This document shows positions 46,101 to 61,100 of a stretch of 64,000 nucleotides of DNA, in pieces. The stretch is taken from positions 541,537 through 605,536 of the forward strand of contig VYZB01000169.1 in NCBI GenBank assembly GCA_013397455.1, written 5' to 3'. The notes beneath the pieces were generated by a model. It worked only from the letters and a program-made list of their open reading frames with translations, made no database searches and was not told the DNA's origin. Origin of the DNA: Crotophaga sulcirostris. Lineage: Eukaryota; Chordata; Aves; Cuculiformes; Crotophagidae. Position 1 is the stretch's first letter, and every line of letters begins with the position of its first letter. The position numbers and the translations under genes are program-made.

Positions 46101-49100
46101 GAAGTCCTGTGGTGAACCCTTGGGTCAAAGTCTGCCCCCAAATCTGGGGAAAGAAGTACAAATTTTTAAAACTACATGCATTTTAGCACTTATTTCCCTA
46201 CAAGCACAGTTCAGCTGTCCTGTCGAGATGACAGTTTTACAGACTAAGCAGACTTCAGTTTAACTGTATAAAGCTCTACTAAGCATGATCTCACTATTTA
46301 TCTCAGGTCAGAAGATTAACAGACAAGAAAAAAGGTTGGGTGTAGTTTGCTGAAGTTGGTGAGTGTGTGGGTTATTTTATGGGACGGATTTCAAATATCC
46401 TGCAAAGTTCCTCTTTCAGCATACAGCATGGTCTGAAGAAGAACTTTATCCATGTCCTTCTTACCGTGCTCCTTTCGCAGCCATCAGCTGAACACCAGAT
46501 TTGTTTTTCAGATCTCTCTCTGAGACCAAATCCTTAAAATCAGATGGTCTTTCAGTTAAAAGGCTGCAGCCAACGTTCACATGGAACATGACTCAACGCA
46601 GCGCCTGGCCGAGCCCCCGCCCGCCCGCATCCCCAGGACAGTCTGTACCCTCAGAAGGCACAGCTGTTTGTGCACAGCAGGTGGGATCTTGGGACCAGGG
46701 CTCAAAATGAGCCCCATGGCCTCATGCTGGGTCTTGGACACACTGAAACCACGCATGGGTCACGTTCCCAGTGGGCAGAGGTGCAGCCCCTGCAAGCGTC
46801 GCTACGGTTTGCTCAGCTTCACGGTCTGGGACCCAGCAGTCAGGTTCATTTTAAAGCCCTTATTTCTGTAATACGTGCAGCAATTTCTGCTGAAACCCCT
46901 GCAAGCTACAGCAAAAGCATCACATGGAGGTCTCCACCACTATCTGTGTAACTTCTGCGATGGCAGGGAGCAAGCTGAAGTCATCTGAAATGTTGTGCAT
47001 GGACAGGGAAGTTTCTAAACCATTTGTAAACGATGGCTGGGAATTTCCAGGAGGAAGACACCCACCCCTTTCTGAAGGATTGCTCTCACGAGCAGCAGCT
47101 CTGTGATGTGAAATGAGGTACTACTGAAATAGAGTGGGTTCAGGGTAAGCTTGGAAAATGCTCCAGCTCTGTATTTGCCTGTGCATGTTCTGCACTCTGT
47201 ATTGTACAGTGCAAGGACAGCACACACCTAACCCAGGGACAACCTCTCACGCTCAGAGAGAAGATACACGGACCCTTCTTAAAGAGCAAACACTTCTCCA
47301 CCTCAGCACCAGCGAGGGTCTCGTGGCTGCTGGCTCCCACAAACACCTTCACCCCCGGGGAGAAGCCACGGCCCTCGTGCGACTTAAAGAGCTCAAGAGG
47401 GACTTGAGCTGCATTGTCACAACTTTATCCCTTAAGCCACCTGCCTCCCCAGCGGTCTCTTAAAAATCCACAGCAATGGAAAAAAGCTACCCAAGACCAG
47501 CAAGAATGATTAAAATGTGTTTCCATTTATCTTGCCCACTCCAGTGTGGAAAGCACGTTTTTAATATCAAGGGTGCAAGGGGGTGCTTAACAAGCAGACA
47601 GAGGATGGCTTTGTACAAATGTACTGGTTTTATTAACACTTTCATCAAAAAGGAAGCCAGCTGGGGGTCACACACTCTGCTCAACTGGAGGGCACAGGAC
47701 ATCCTGGCTGAGTTTTCAAAACGCCTTTCGGCAAAGCTCTGCGGACAAAGCCCTTTGGCAGAGGACATGTCAGTACATTTAGACAGAAGAGTTACTGCTG
47801 CATCACAGCAACATAACAAATGTGTTAAGGCTCAGGACAGGCGTGAGTATCTCCAGCTCTCAGTCCTAAGCAACCTCGGTCACAGTTTCACATGTGAACA
47901 GAACTAATGTTCATAAGTCAGTTTAGAAGAAGTTACAGTAGGTGAAAAAGTCTAAGAATAAAAGAATTTCTATGTATCGTGTAAGCAGTATCTAGTTTTC
48001 ATCCACACTGGAAAACCTAATGACCATTAATAGAAAATAAATATCAGTGAAACCTCAAGGTATTTTTTCAACACCACAACCCTTGATAACAAAGATGGAA
48101 AAGCCTTGAAATTCTCTCCTGTCTCCGGCAGCACTGCCTTCCTGCCAGACAACTACCGAGCCACAGCTAAGCTTAATGACAGTCTAAACCCCAGAAAATA
48201 TTTTCTCATTTCCAAGCATTCAGGGTCCCCTTCCCAGCCCAGGATCAGAGCTACAGCACAGGAGAGCACTGCTCAGTGCAGGTGCTGGGCTGATGCTCCT
48301 GCCAGTGCTCAGCCTCCAGCTGCCCCTGTTGTGCTCAGGCTGCTGTGTGCATTGGATCTATGTCCTCACTGAGGGAAAATAATGTCCACCACCCCAAAAC
48401 CCATCACAAGTACCCACCCCGGCCTCCTGTCTGCTCCTGCTCCTCTTAGGGAGGATGCTGCTGTTCCCAGTCATCTGATCAAGCCACCATTTAATGCTAT
48501 CATTGATTCACTTTTGTAACCATCTGGTGTTTGGCTTAAAGAACAAACCTAGGGAGCTCAACACTAACAGGCAATGTCCTGATTTCATCCTTTCCAGTTT
48601 ACTGTCTCTCTTCTCTACTCCCAGTGGGGGAACTGTTGCATTTTCAGATGTTATCGTATCACACTTTCTGATTCTCTTTCCATAACCACTGCCAGCAGCT
48701 AATCGAGAGAAAAAAGCATCACTGGCAACAAGCTAAGCTTCAGCCTACAGAAGCACTATGTGCTTAAACCCCAAAGATGTGGGATGAAACCCCACCATTT
48801 CATCAGCATGATCTATCTGAACATCTCTCTCTGTAAAGGTCAGGGCAAGGTACACAACAAAACACAACAAAACCAACAGAATAATATTTTTGGGTTTCAT
48901 TTTGGCATACCCCAATGCTTTTACTCATTAATAAAGAAGATAAACCCAGCTGGAGCCAAAAACACGTCTCTGGCTCTCCTGCTCAAGAACAAGCCCTGGC
49001 AGTGCCCTGGTGCACATCCAGGTGTTGGGAGGCAGCTGCTGCAGCCCCGGGCTCTCTGAACACCCTGGCTGCTGTTCACCAACCCCTCTGGCCAAAGAGA

Positions 49101-52100
49101 GTTTCAGGATCCATTCCCTGCCCACCCCGTGCTGCCTGGCTGGCTGCAAGGAGGCCAGAGGACCACAGGAGCATCCCTCCCCCACCCAGCTGCTCACAGA
49201 CAGTTCCCTCCACACATCCTCACCCCAGCAGGTCAAGCAAGTGACTGCAAAGAGCAATTCATTGATTTTAAGTGAGCAACAAGGAAATATGAAATGGAGT
49301 GAGTTATTCTTTTCCCCATGGATTAGAACAGAAACACTGAACTACACTTGTGCTCCCAAACTAGCCCTCACAAGCAGGCAGTTTCCCTCCCTGTGTTAAC
49401 AGATGAAACTGATGTTATCAAGTAAAATAACAGAGCATATAGCCATGCAATCTCCTTATCCAAAGGAGTTTATTATTTTGTCCTAAACCAATCCCCATTG
49501 TCAGTATTTTAGTATAGCTCCTATTTACCTTTGGTGAAAGCAAATGATTCAAGTTTGTTACCTGGACAGAAGAAAACACCATTTTGAAGTTTCTATTCCC
49601 ATGTTTTCTCCTTTATCCCCAGATGGTTCTTTCTTCTTTCACATCCCAGGATTATTGAAGCTCACTTAACAAGGATGCTGATTTTCAGAAGAGGCACATA
49701 GAGGACCTCACATAAATGGTTACAGCTATTACAGTGGCACTGAGAAAACTCCTTTGTTTTCAAACGATTCAATATTATATCACAGGAAAAAAATAAACAC
49801 GAGTGTACATCAACTTGTGTGCAACCTCTGCCCCCAGTGAACTGGATCAGCAGATCCGGGTGGTGTTTAAACCCCTGCCCTTTGGGTGTGAGTTGCTGCC
49901 AGAGTGCCCACAGCCCAAGGCTGACGCCGTCAGGACTCAGCATGTTTCTGCTGTTAAATCAGTCCTCAAACACCACGCTGGGAGTTCCCGTGCGACGGGA
50001 ACCCGGTCTCGTGCCAGGGCATTATCTCATCCTTTGTTTTCCCCAAAGTGTGAGGCAGCCATTCCCCCCTCCTCTGCCCCCCCAGCAATGTCTGTGCTGG
50101 GGCTGCTGTGGAGCCGGGGCCCCCCGAGAGCCTCCCCAGGAGCAGCCGGGGCCCATCCCGCTGCACTGACGGGGAGAGGGAGGAAAACCGGTCCCTTTGG
50201 GAAAGGAACCCCCATCACAGAAATATACCTGGAGCCAATTAATCAAATGAGGAGCCATTCACCCTTCATTAAAGGGGTCCAGCTCTCCTTGACTGTGCAG
50301 AGCTCACCCCTGAGTCAGACAGCTGGGCTTGGAAAGGGCACAGCACAAGAGAGGGTGAAGGTGAGCAGGACCAGGAGCAGGACCAGGAGCAGGAGCAGGA
50401 GCAGGAGCAGGACCTTCCATCCCCATCCCCTCCCCGAGAACCACGCGGGTGCCACTCTGCCAGCTGGGTGCCACTGGGATGCCCTTCCCACAGGACAGGG
50501 CTGATGACTGTCTGCGGGAAGTGGAAGTGCTTCTCCCTCCCCACACAGCCAGAGGAAACCCAGCCTTTCACCCCACACACCTCATTTTATCCAAGCAGCC
50601 AGGTTTGGGAGGACTTGCATCCTATTCCACCTCTGGCTACGCGCTGCCAATTTAATTTCTGCTGCAATGATTCTCACACCCAGACACTTGATGTACTGTC
50701 AGTTAGTGCAGACATGGCTCTGTCCCACAGCCCAAAGCCCACGTTTCCAGCCCCCCTGGCCAGAAAGCTGACAATTCTGACAGCATGAGAATGGTCAAGA
50801 AAACAAACATCCTCTCCTTTTATTAGCACCACATGGTGGTATTTTGACTAGCGAGCTCACACTGCAGGAAGCCAAAGGCAGTGGGATTCCCAGAAACTGA
50901 TGGATCGGGTGCTCCTGCTCTCCCCATCTGCCAGGAAGGGACAGCAACACCAACACTGGGTGAACAGCTGGTGGCAAAGTATGGCTGGAGATCCCAACAG
51001 GTCAGCATTGATGTCTGCATGACAGGAATCCTGACTTCATGTGACAGCATTGCTGGCTGGAAAACACTGAAACACTGAACTGTCCTGCAGAATCCCCATG
51101 GGTCCCACCATCACCTGTGACCAGGTCTGACAAAAACAAGGTCCTTCATTATTTAGGATGCGAGTTTGAATGTCATGGAATTTGCATCCTCCTCTATAAA
51201 CCCGTGCTGTTAAGGGCAGACTTGTAGTGTAACTAACTGATAACCAAAGTCTACTTTTTTAAAGTATTATTTCAGGAAGATGACTCACTGGCATCCTGTC
51301 CAGTGTCGTTTCTGCTAATTGTGAACAAGCAGCTCTCTCCATTTCCAGCTTCTTGAGCTGTGAGGGCAGTTACTCCCCGCAGTCATGGTATTAATCAGTT
51401 TTAATAAGGAGGATTGATTACATTCTTGGTCTCTGAGCAGGGGTTTTCCACAAAGCTCAACCAACAAACCACAACAGATTTAGAAAGAGAGGAGAGCTCA
51501 GCAGCTGGTCCATACCTTCAGCTCCCTCGCACGAAAGAGAACTGCAGACCTCACTGCCTTCAAGACAGAGACTGCACCTAAATAAACTAAAAAGTAATTG
51601 TAGGGTACATGCTTTCCTAGAAATCCCATGGATTTAGTCAAGCAAGAATTACTGCAGTCTCAAGTCAAGGCTTTCAAGACATTTTTGCCCAGGATGACGG
51701 AAAAGTTGATAGAGGAAGGAAAGACACGCGCTCCGCATTACTGGAAAGGCCACTTGGGGTAAAACTCTCAAAACCCTTTCAAGAACAACCCCAAACCTAT
51801 TTTTGTGATTCGAGGGCAGAATTCCAGCAGAATTTTTTTCCCTGTGATTCAAAGCAGATTGCTTTTTTCCAGATGCAAGGAAGTGCACCTAAAGACTGCA
51901 AAGGCTGCATGCTTTGAGCCAAGCTATCACTTTACAATGAGTCTTTTCTTTCTCACAATCTAATAAGGGCTTTTGCTATGGGAGCTGAATGAACACAGCA
52001 GAGGACAGTCCTGGGTCACATGGCATCGCTCCACAGGGGACTCCAGCCATGGCTGGGATATCTGCTCCCAAGGGACAGGATGCCTGCTGCACGGGTCTGC

Positions 52101-55100
52101 ACTCTTGGGTGCTGCTGCTGACCCTCAGAGTCAATGCAGGTCAGAGGACATCTGCAGTAGCAGAGGGGTCAGGACAGCTGCTGGCACGTGTCCCACGCTG
52201 AAGCCTGAACCACGCGCAAGGCACAGCTGGTTTGGGGAGGGGGAAGAGCAAACCAGCACATCCCGGGTGCAACCACAGCGAGAGCACTCTGATGTGTGCA
52301 TGGTTCCTCCTGCACCTCCTCTCTGGGAAACCCAAATGCCATTAAGCAAGATGACATGGAGATACAGCCATTGCAAAAGGGAGCAAGAGCAGGAACCTGC
52401 TGTCCGTACCTGCGTATTCGTGTTTGTGCACCTCCCTCGGTGCCTTGCTCCAAACACATCTGCTCTGCCCACTGAGCACTCCCCAAATTTACACATTTTC
52501 AGTGTAGGTCTGGATTCAGGAAAATCCATCTCTACCCCCTCATTATATTCTATGTAACTGTCTAATTTTTAAAGAGATCCATATGTAACATATATTAATA
52601 GTCAGATTCAAATCCAATCTGCATTAAACCTCAGAAATGTTTTATCTGGCAGTGGAACTGCTGCACATTTGTTCCTCATTTAATATTATTCACAGGGTTT
52701 TGGGCACATCAGAGTCTATTAAGAAAAAATATGTCAAAAAAGATTGCTGTAATTGATTGATGGAGCAAACATGGCCAGAGCTTAAAGCCCAAGCACACAG
52801 ATCACCCTGCCCTGTCGGTCAGTGCAGGGAAGTCGAGCAGACCCACGAGTCACTCGTGTGTGACCCCATGGCAGGTTTGCTGGTGCTGCCATTCTGTGGT
52901 GCCAGCCCCGCTGCCCACTGCGCCCAGGCAGGAGAGCAAAATATTCTACATGGTTGCAATGGCCAACAGACTGACAGGTGTGAGTACACAGGTCCAGTCT
53001 TCATGGGGTTTGGAAGATCTCACCCCTGGCCTCACAATTTGGTGGAGTCTCTCTTGTCAGGGCTCTCCCCACTCCTCACTGAAGGGAGATGAGGCCAATA
53101 CTGCTCCTCAGAGCATCATCCTGCCCTCTTCCACCCTTGCAGGTCTTGTATTCCTTCTAGAACGAGGGTTGTTGGGGGACCTTGGGACCCTTGTCAGGAC
53201 ACTCAAAGAGCCACCTCTAGAAATAAGCAGCAGAGTAAAGCCAAGAGCACCTGCATGCAGGCACTGGAGAAAAAGCTTTCACGAAACAGCCCATAACAAA
53301 CCACCTTTGTGGAGATGGAAACCATACGAGCAATATTTGAACACTGAGCACCAGCACAGAAGTGTTCCCACCTTGCTGGGGCAATCACAGGATTTTTTTG
53401 GTAAGCCTGATGTACTTCTGTTTTCTGAAGCTGGCAGGCAACTCTGCCACACTGGGAGGGTTTGGCCAACCTGCAGCAGTGAGAAGTCCCAGCAGGCTTC
53501 AGTCCTGCCATCCACTGCCTTGTACGCTCTAGGAAAGCTTGCAACATATGGATCAGCTCAGTACTCACCTGAGAAGGAACAAGACAGCAGGAGCTCCCCC
53601 CAGCCCATTCCCTCCTCCTGATCTCCTCCTCATTCCCCAGGTACCTCTACAGCATGCACTGAGGATCAGCACATCCACAACTCCAACAGTCAGGTAACGT
53701 GGAGGCAGAAAAGGAGGAGCAAGACACTATTTCTTTTCCATTTGAGGAGCCAAGGGAGGATAAGAGTCATCCTTGACCTTGCTAACAAGCTCTTAGTTGA
53801 GATGGGTACGAGAGATGGAGATCTGCTCAGCTCCACCCTCCTCCCAACAGCAGGCTGCTGCTGCTGCCGTACCTGCGGTTCCGGCTCGATGTTGATCCGG
53901 TACGCTTGAGCCTTGCCGTCTTCCAGAACAGGGGGTGACCAGGCCTTCCCTTCAGCTCTGCAATGGGAAATAAGGTAAATGCAACTGAAATTGCTTTAAA
54001 ATAACAAAACAAAACCACACACCAAAAAAAGCCCCAAACTGTTGAACAACAAAAACCAAACCCAAATAAACTCCCAAATCAATGTGTCTATAGTGTATAG
54101 GCCTGCTGGAGAATGAATATATATTTTGCTTACCTAAAATGATCCTCAGAAATAGTACAGTGGCAAATAAAGATACCAGTTTCATGCTATTAAAACCATG
54201 ATGCTCAAAACCATTCGTGAACTACAGGCTCTAACTTAGCGTGTAGTTTAAAGTATAAACTTATTTCAGTTGAATAAATCAGTAGAAAGACTTGCAGTGG
54301 TTCTTGTTTTGCACGCTTCTGGTTTTGCCCTTTTATTTTGACCCTGAATCCTGAAACATATTGATTATGTGTCTCTATATGTCTATGTACTCATTGGCAG
54401 GCCTATACACTAGACCACAGCAGGAATTACATAAATGCCTTTCAGGGAGAAGGTTGATGTGGCCATGCATGAATCATCTTGACCCTTTCAACACAGGTGC
54501 TGGATAAAAAAAGCCCTAAAAATACAGTTTCCATTCACAAATGGAACTTCAGTCCTGCCAAGTCAGAACAGGATGCTGCCACTGCCCAAAGATTTTCCAT
54601 GTGCCTTATCAGCTTTGCTCTCCAAGGCATCTGGGTGCACGGGGATGCTCAGGGGCACGGGAGAGCTGCAGGAGCCCGGGCAAGGTCCAGCAGACACATG
54701 CATGAGCTTTTCTGGATGGTAAAAGAAAAAAAAATTGGTAGATGAAAAGTAGATGATGTACAAGATGAAGATTTCAAACGCAAACTCCTCTTCATCCTCA
54801 CAACCTGTGCCTGCACTGCTTAATGGAAAAGGGAGGTCTTGCTCTGATGGGCACAGATCACACGCTGTGGCCAAGCATCCTTCGTCGGACTCTGGCCCCT
54901 GCCACGTACCACGTTCAGTTTTGGTTTAATTATCTGCAGAGTCCAAGTTTGAAAAACAAGGAGTGTGGTTTCAACCCAGGAATCCTTAAGGTGGATTTTT
55001 ACCTTTGGTATTTTGCACCTCAACCAGTCAGAGTACAAACCTCCCTTTCCAAATCCAGGGGTTGACCCAAAACCCATTAAAGGAAAGACTTCCATGGTTT

Positions 55101-58100
55101 TAACACTTTGGATCCATCCCCTGAGGATTTAAGATTTTTTTGTTCCAAACCACCACTCAATACTACCAGCAGCTTTTTCAACAGGGAAGAACTTGGTTTC
55201 TCTCTAGTCTTGTTCCAATTAATTATCTTTACCATAATTTTAGTTTAGAGTCTGGGACCCTTTTTTTAAGCTGGTCTTTCCAACTTTTTTTGGTCATAAA
55301 GGAAGCTGGCCTTCCCAGGAACGGCAGCATTCCCAGCAATCCCAGCTCACTTTTTGTCATGATCTGGTGCTGTGTATATTGCTTCCACATTGAGAATTTC
55401 ATCTGGAAGCCCAGAACAATGAAAATGCCTAATTACATTGGCAGAAACCATCATTATAATTTCCGCGCTTTTGTTCTGACACTGAATCCGCCCGACGTGT
55501 GCTCACGCCGCCGCCGAGACGGGACAGTTACGATGATCCCCTCGCTCAGCTCTGGAGCCTACATGCCAAACACAGCTTAACAGATCCCTGAAGACTTCAG
55601 TTTGCCAGTAAATAAGAACTGAGACTCACAAAGCGATTCTGATTGCAGCAGATAAGAGCGATAACAGTAAATCCGCTCCGCATTACGCTACAGCATTTGG
55701 TCACCGATCCTGCCAGCCCTTTCTACTTGGAATGTCCCAGTTCTAAACAAACAAAGATCACACTGGCTGCACCACAAAGCAGCTAAACTTGTGTTTTCCA
55801 AAAATCATTATAGGCATCTTCACACTTAATGAAAGACACGGCCAGACTTAGGTTTGCTTGTAGAAGTCCATTTGTAGTTAGTGCTTTTAATGATTAAACT
55901 CAAGACTTCACCATCAGTTCTTTGAGCAACCAAAAGCTCTTGGTACAAGCAAGACAGCCCCATCCAGCTTCCAGTGATGACCTGAGCGAAGCCAGGCTCA
56001 CCTCAGCCACAGTTTCCACTTGAACCACTCCGAAACTAAGCTGATGCAGCACAGCCTAGGTTCTATTTAGCATTTTTAAAAACAAAGCAAAGGGGAAGGA
56101 GGGAAACATCAGCCTCAACAAATAAAAACACAAGTCCTAAGTTTGATGAGCATTTGTGCTTACACAAGGAGTCTCCCTCTTTTCCTATGGAACAGCAGAG
56201 TACAAGGTAATTCAAAATAATTAAGAAATGACTCTTTCTGAGAGTATGATGCTACGGGCAGTTACTGCAGTATGGGCTGATGCTCTGAGCACCCCAATCC
56301 CAGCTGCAGGACCACCCCCGTGCCCATATCCCCGGCAGGACCAGCAGCAGAGAGGTCCCCTGCAGCCCCTCAGGGCAGTGGAGCCAAGCAAGCCCTGGGG
56401 CACTGGGAGGCATCACGGCCACCCCAAGCCACCCTGGCAGCAGGTTCACGCAACCAACAGGCAGAGCTTTGTGTTTAGGCAACAGCAAAAACTAATCACA
56501 CTTCTCTAACGTAATGGGTGAGAGATCAGACATGGCACTCAAATGTTCCGAGTCGTTTAATTTACAGCTCAAGGACGGGGAAAAGCGTTTTCAGATGTGT
56601 TGTAGGGGATTAAACTCAGCTATGTGGAAACCATTACCCTGTGCTAACAACGCTCTACTCTGTTTTAATGGCTGCTAGGACAATCCTAAGAAAAATAACT
56701 TGACCTAGGTTAGTGCTAGGTCTTCAACACAGGGCTTCGTGGGAAACAGACCCATGAACAAGACACGACTAAGAAAATAAAGTTGCAGACACCTTTTATC
56801 CTATGATTTGTTTTCTGACAGACTCAACATCATTCTTGAAAGATTACTTGCATATGCTTACATATTCTACCAAAATGTTTTTTCACCTGGTAACGATCTG
56901 CAAGCCTGAGTCTCCACGTTTGTAGGGCTGCTTTTAAGTTGCAAAAATTCCTGGGTCTTATTGAATTTCTAATTTCTCCATCCCCTTATAAACCAACACT
57001 TAGCACTTGGGAAAGGGCCAGACCAGACCCAGGATGTTGCCATCTGCTATTGTGCAGCCGTGCAGGTGTGAGCAGGCGACAGCAGAACAATCCTATCGCT
57101 GTATTTCACCCCAATCTGTATAGTCCCTTCTGGGGCTGGTGACTCCAGGTTCCTGTCCATCTCCTGAGCCATACTCCCCTCCCATGATGGCACACCACTA
57201 TGGTCAAAAGTGATTTTTATCACCAATATGGTCACCAGCCTTCTAGGTGCTGGACTGAGTCTGGAAGGAGCTGCAGCTGGTAAGTTTCCAGGACAGTGAA
57301 CCTCACCATGACAACCATAAGGTGACAGATCTGTCCCTGCAGCCTCATGCATGGCTTCCACCAGCTGTGAAAGGAGCTGTGTGCCCCAAAGAACCCTGGT
57401 TGCCCAGTGCACATGAAGGAGAAGCTGTGGGATTTCTCCTCCTTTCACTCCTCTCAGCTGGAACCATCGCTGTGTATCCAGGTTCTGGAAAGCTGCCGGT
57501 TTTCCTCTCTATTAGTCCTCAAGGAGCTCAGGAGGGGAAGCTGTGATTCACTTTTTCAGTTGTACTTTTACTGGAAACTTGAAAACACCATACATTGTCA
57601 TCCTTCCCATCTCCCTGCCTGCGTGGCTCGGTGCAAACAGACCTCGGCGAAACCTCCAGGAGCTGGGGGAGGCGGGAAGGGGGCTCGGAAGAGCATCAGC
57701 TACGTGAGCTTCCAGGGACTTCAGGGGCCACATGTCCAGAAGACCCATTACTGGGTTTTCTCCCACAGAAACTTACTCCATCTCTGTACAGAGTGCAGGA
57801 ATAAATAATAAATACAGTTTTCCCAATGTGGGCTTGGGGCCAGCTCCTCCACGGGGGATGCAGCACAATTCTTCATGGTCCCAGCTGGCAGACGACAAAA
57901 GCTTCATAAGAACCTTCCAGGCTCATCTTCCCCCTCTGGCACTGACAGGTAGGCCTGGGCAGAGCTGCCAAGGACTTTCCAGCAGTTGTGTCACCAGGAA
58001 CTGCATCAGTGATGCCACAAGGTCTCCTGTGCAGCACCCAAAGCCCTTTGGGTGCTTAAATCTGCTCTTAAGTGGTGGTTTCAGCAAAGCACAGCTCCAA

Positions 58101-61100
58101 CCCATTTTCACATCTGCTTTTATTTGAGGCATAACCCAATTTGAAGTAACAACTCTTCCCTAATATCCAGGGCTGCAGCACAACCACGAGCAACGTTAAC
58201 GTTCAAAGGAGCTGGGAAGGCTTTCTTTAAGAGAGATAAGAAAATACCCAGCAATGTGCAGGCAAGAACAGGGCAAGCTGCACTGCTGAGCTGGTTCTCT
58301 CTTGGGCCCCAGGCTTGTTGTGTGCACTTGCCTGGACACTGACTGTCTTCCAGGATAAGGAAGTGTTGATTGTGAGAGATAATACTGATTTTAATGCTCA
58401 AGTACTTGTTCACATGAACATACGTCACCACAGAGAATCCAGATGGGATTTATCAAGCCTGTGCTGCTGGATCCCTTTGTTATTGTTAAAAAACAAACCA
58501 GCTTTTCCACCCCAGGTGACCACTGTCTGGAGACAGAGAGCCCAGGCTCTGCCAGCTTCTCCCCTCTCTGTGTGTTCTGCTCCCAGTGCTCTCCAGACAC
58601 AGCCTCTCTCAGCCAGGTTCACAACCACTCCAGGGAAACGGAGCCTCCCAGAGGGAGAATCCAAATGTTCTTCCAGTTTCCCAGAAGCTGGCACGCAGCT
58701 GTGCCAGATACCCCAAATGATGTGGTTCCTCTCTGCCACCACAGCCGTGCTGTTTGCACCATGGATCTTCCCTGCTGCCTCAAAACTTTGCTTCCCCAGG
58801 GGTCCCAGCACCACTGACCCCCAGCTCCCTCTGGAGCTCAGCACAGCTCCCAGGGAGTGAAGCCACAGCAGATGTCCTTCCCAACAGCTGGCACAGTCCT
58901 CCAGCCAACAGTCACAGGGAGGGGTGCTCTGGGGGCTGCTTTCCATTGTGGTGTTTGGAAATTACATGTTCCCCTTTGACCAGAAACTCCGTTTTCTCCT
59001 TCCAGACTGACTAAAGGAACAGATTCTGCCATGCAGCTGGGTAGGAGAGAACCATCAACCCAGTGTGATGTTCCCGATGACAGGCCATGCTCCCCACAGA
59101 TGCAGACCTATTTGCAGTCCAGCCACACGGTCACGCCTGGCTGTGGCCAAAGTTTGCGTCGCAACAGAAATCCCACTTATTTCAGTTGTTGCCTCCCAAC
59201 TACAAGGGAGAGAGATTGCCTGCACTGCATGGGGATGTTTTACACATTAATTGCTTATTCTACCCACAAATGGTCAGTCCTCCTGCTCACTTGTTTCCAG
59301 TGTATCCAAATGTCCCAATCAAGCAAATCTGATATCAGGATAATCAGCATCTCCTCCTATCAGTTCAATGGGCTCTCTGCATCCCCAGCACCTCTGAAAC
59401 CCAGATGGGCCACATCAGTCTCAAGACATCCCCTCAGACCACACAGCAACTCCCCATTCTTGTCCTCACCCTCCAGCTCTGATTTTCCTATGCAACTTTC
59501 TAGTCAAAGGGCACTTACTGACCACAGTTTGAAAACAAACCCAATCTTGTTCTGTAACTTGGTAACACATAATGCCAAGGGTTCATGCAGAAAAGGGCAC
59601 AGAATGGAAGAAGCCCAGAGGGCTGGATGCCCTTTGCTGCCAGGCTTGCTGCCCAGTTCCCTGCCCTCCCTCGGCACACACACAGAATTAACATCAAATT
59701 TTATGTATTTACTGAAGACGTATGAAAACAACCTCGTTATTTCAAATATATTTCAAACACATCTGATTTCCTTGTGTTGATTCGCAAACTGCATTTTGTG
59801 GAAGGCAGCATACAGGGAGGACACTGCTTGGAGAGCATCCTTCTGAGACACTGTAGTCCATGCCTCTGCACGCAGGGCTTTCCTGGAACTCAGCCTCTCA
59901 CAGCAGAGCCCAGGGCAGTGATACAGCCGTTACAAACATCAGCTGCTGGATGTGCACACAGGACAACACAATCCCACCACTGCTGCCCCAGATGCTGCTC
60001 CCTGGCCAGCACCAGGTCACCTCGCTCCCCGGGAGTCCGGTCCCGGAGCAGGGTTCTGCTCATGCCAAGGAGGTAGCGCTGGACACACTTCCAGTGATGA
60101 CTAATGGGTGGGTAGAGTTGTCTGGATCCAACAGGTCACTTGGGAAACGGGGGGGAGATCCAAGAGCCATGTCACAAAGCACTTGCTTTGGGCCAAACTA
60201 AATATAGACCTAATAAAGCCTTACTGGAGCTCTTTTCTTACTGTAGAAAAAATAAACTATTCAGTTTTTCCAGGTTTTTTTCCTACCAAGAGGAAGGCCA
60301 CCCCCACAGGCTTCTCTGGGCATGGCCAAGGTGCGTTTGCTCTCGGAAAAGCGGTCTAATGGACCCAACAGTGCGGTCTCCTCCTGAGAGGAGCCACTCC
60401 CTGCTGAACAGTCCCTCAGAGTCACCAGCTCCTGTCTGCTGAGAAGCCTGAGCATTCACAGCTGAAGAAGGCTGTGCGTGTACGGTGACATGTGCCTCCC
60501 ATGGAAGAGGGGTACTTGAGGGTCCAGTCTCAGGCAACAAACAGGCACCAGCTGATACCAGTGACTAAAATGGGGTGTAGAAGTGGGAATTCAATCCATG
60601 AATTCATGCAATAGAAACCCTAATACACAAGAAGACGCCACACTGCAGGTGAAAGCTGTTTACAGCAAAATGTTGTGCTAACTCCTGACCAAGCCATTCT
60701 GCTGCCAAACCACCCCAGCAGCTGGTAGCTCACCAAAGCCTTCCGTCACTGCATGAGGATTTCCACCTCTTCCAAAATCAGCTCCACCAGCCTGCGGACA
60801 GCCAGCAAGGGAACCTTTGTCCTGCCTTGGGTACAGACCCCGTTTGGGATAGAAGACCTAACAGAAAGCAAAATTACCATCCTCCCTGGCTAAGGGAAAT
60901 TCCACCTGCATGAATGGTTTTCTTGGTTTTTCTTTTTTTCCTAACGCTGAAGCCACACCATCCCTATGGCATGGGCTGAGCTTGGGGGACTCTTCTTCAG
61001 TCCAGACACCTTGGACACCACTGTCTGATGGACCACGCGGAACCAACAAGGCTCTGCTCAGTTTAGGGCAGCCCTTCTTCCCTGCTGCCCAGGCTTCCAG

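Larger units (their letters stand above)
41595..53872 (-). other. PDLIM4: PDLIM4 intron 3
   Basis: This is the largest complete PDLIM4 intron (12.3 kb). It has a CpG-dense patch (45,105-45,255) and an (AGGAGC)n-type simple repeat near 50,365-50,413. No mobile element was recognised. Open frames of 169, 194 and 233 codons lack domains or are driven by simple repeats. Confidence 0.8.

Noticed and set aside
49803..50504. 233-codon plus-strand frame ending in an Arg-Ser-rich stretch resembling an SR protein
   Set aside because: The Arg-Ser stretch is the AGGAGC hexamer repeat read in one frame. There is no RNA-binding domain and no splice support.
52860..53621. 253-codon plus-strand frame antisense to PDLIM4
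   Set aside because: No recognisable domain, composition typical of GC-moderate intron, and no promoter or splice structure.
59031..59780. 249-codon plus-strand frame in PDLIM4 intron 2
   Set aside because: No domain features and low-complexity Ser/Pro/His content typical of a chance frame.
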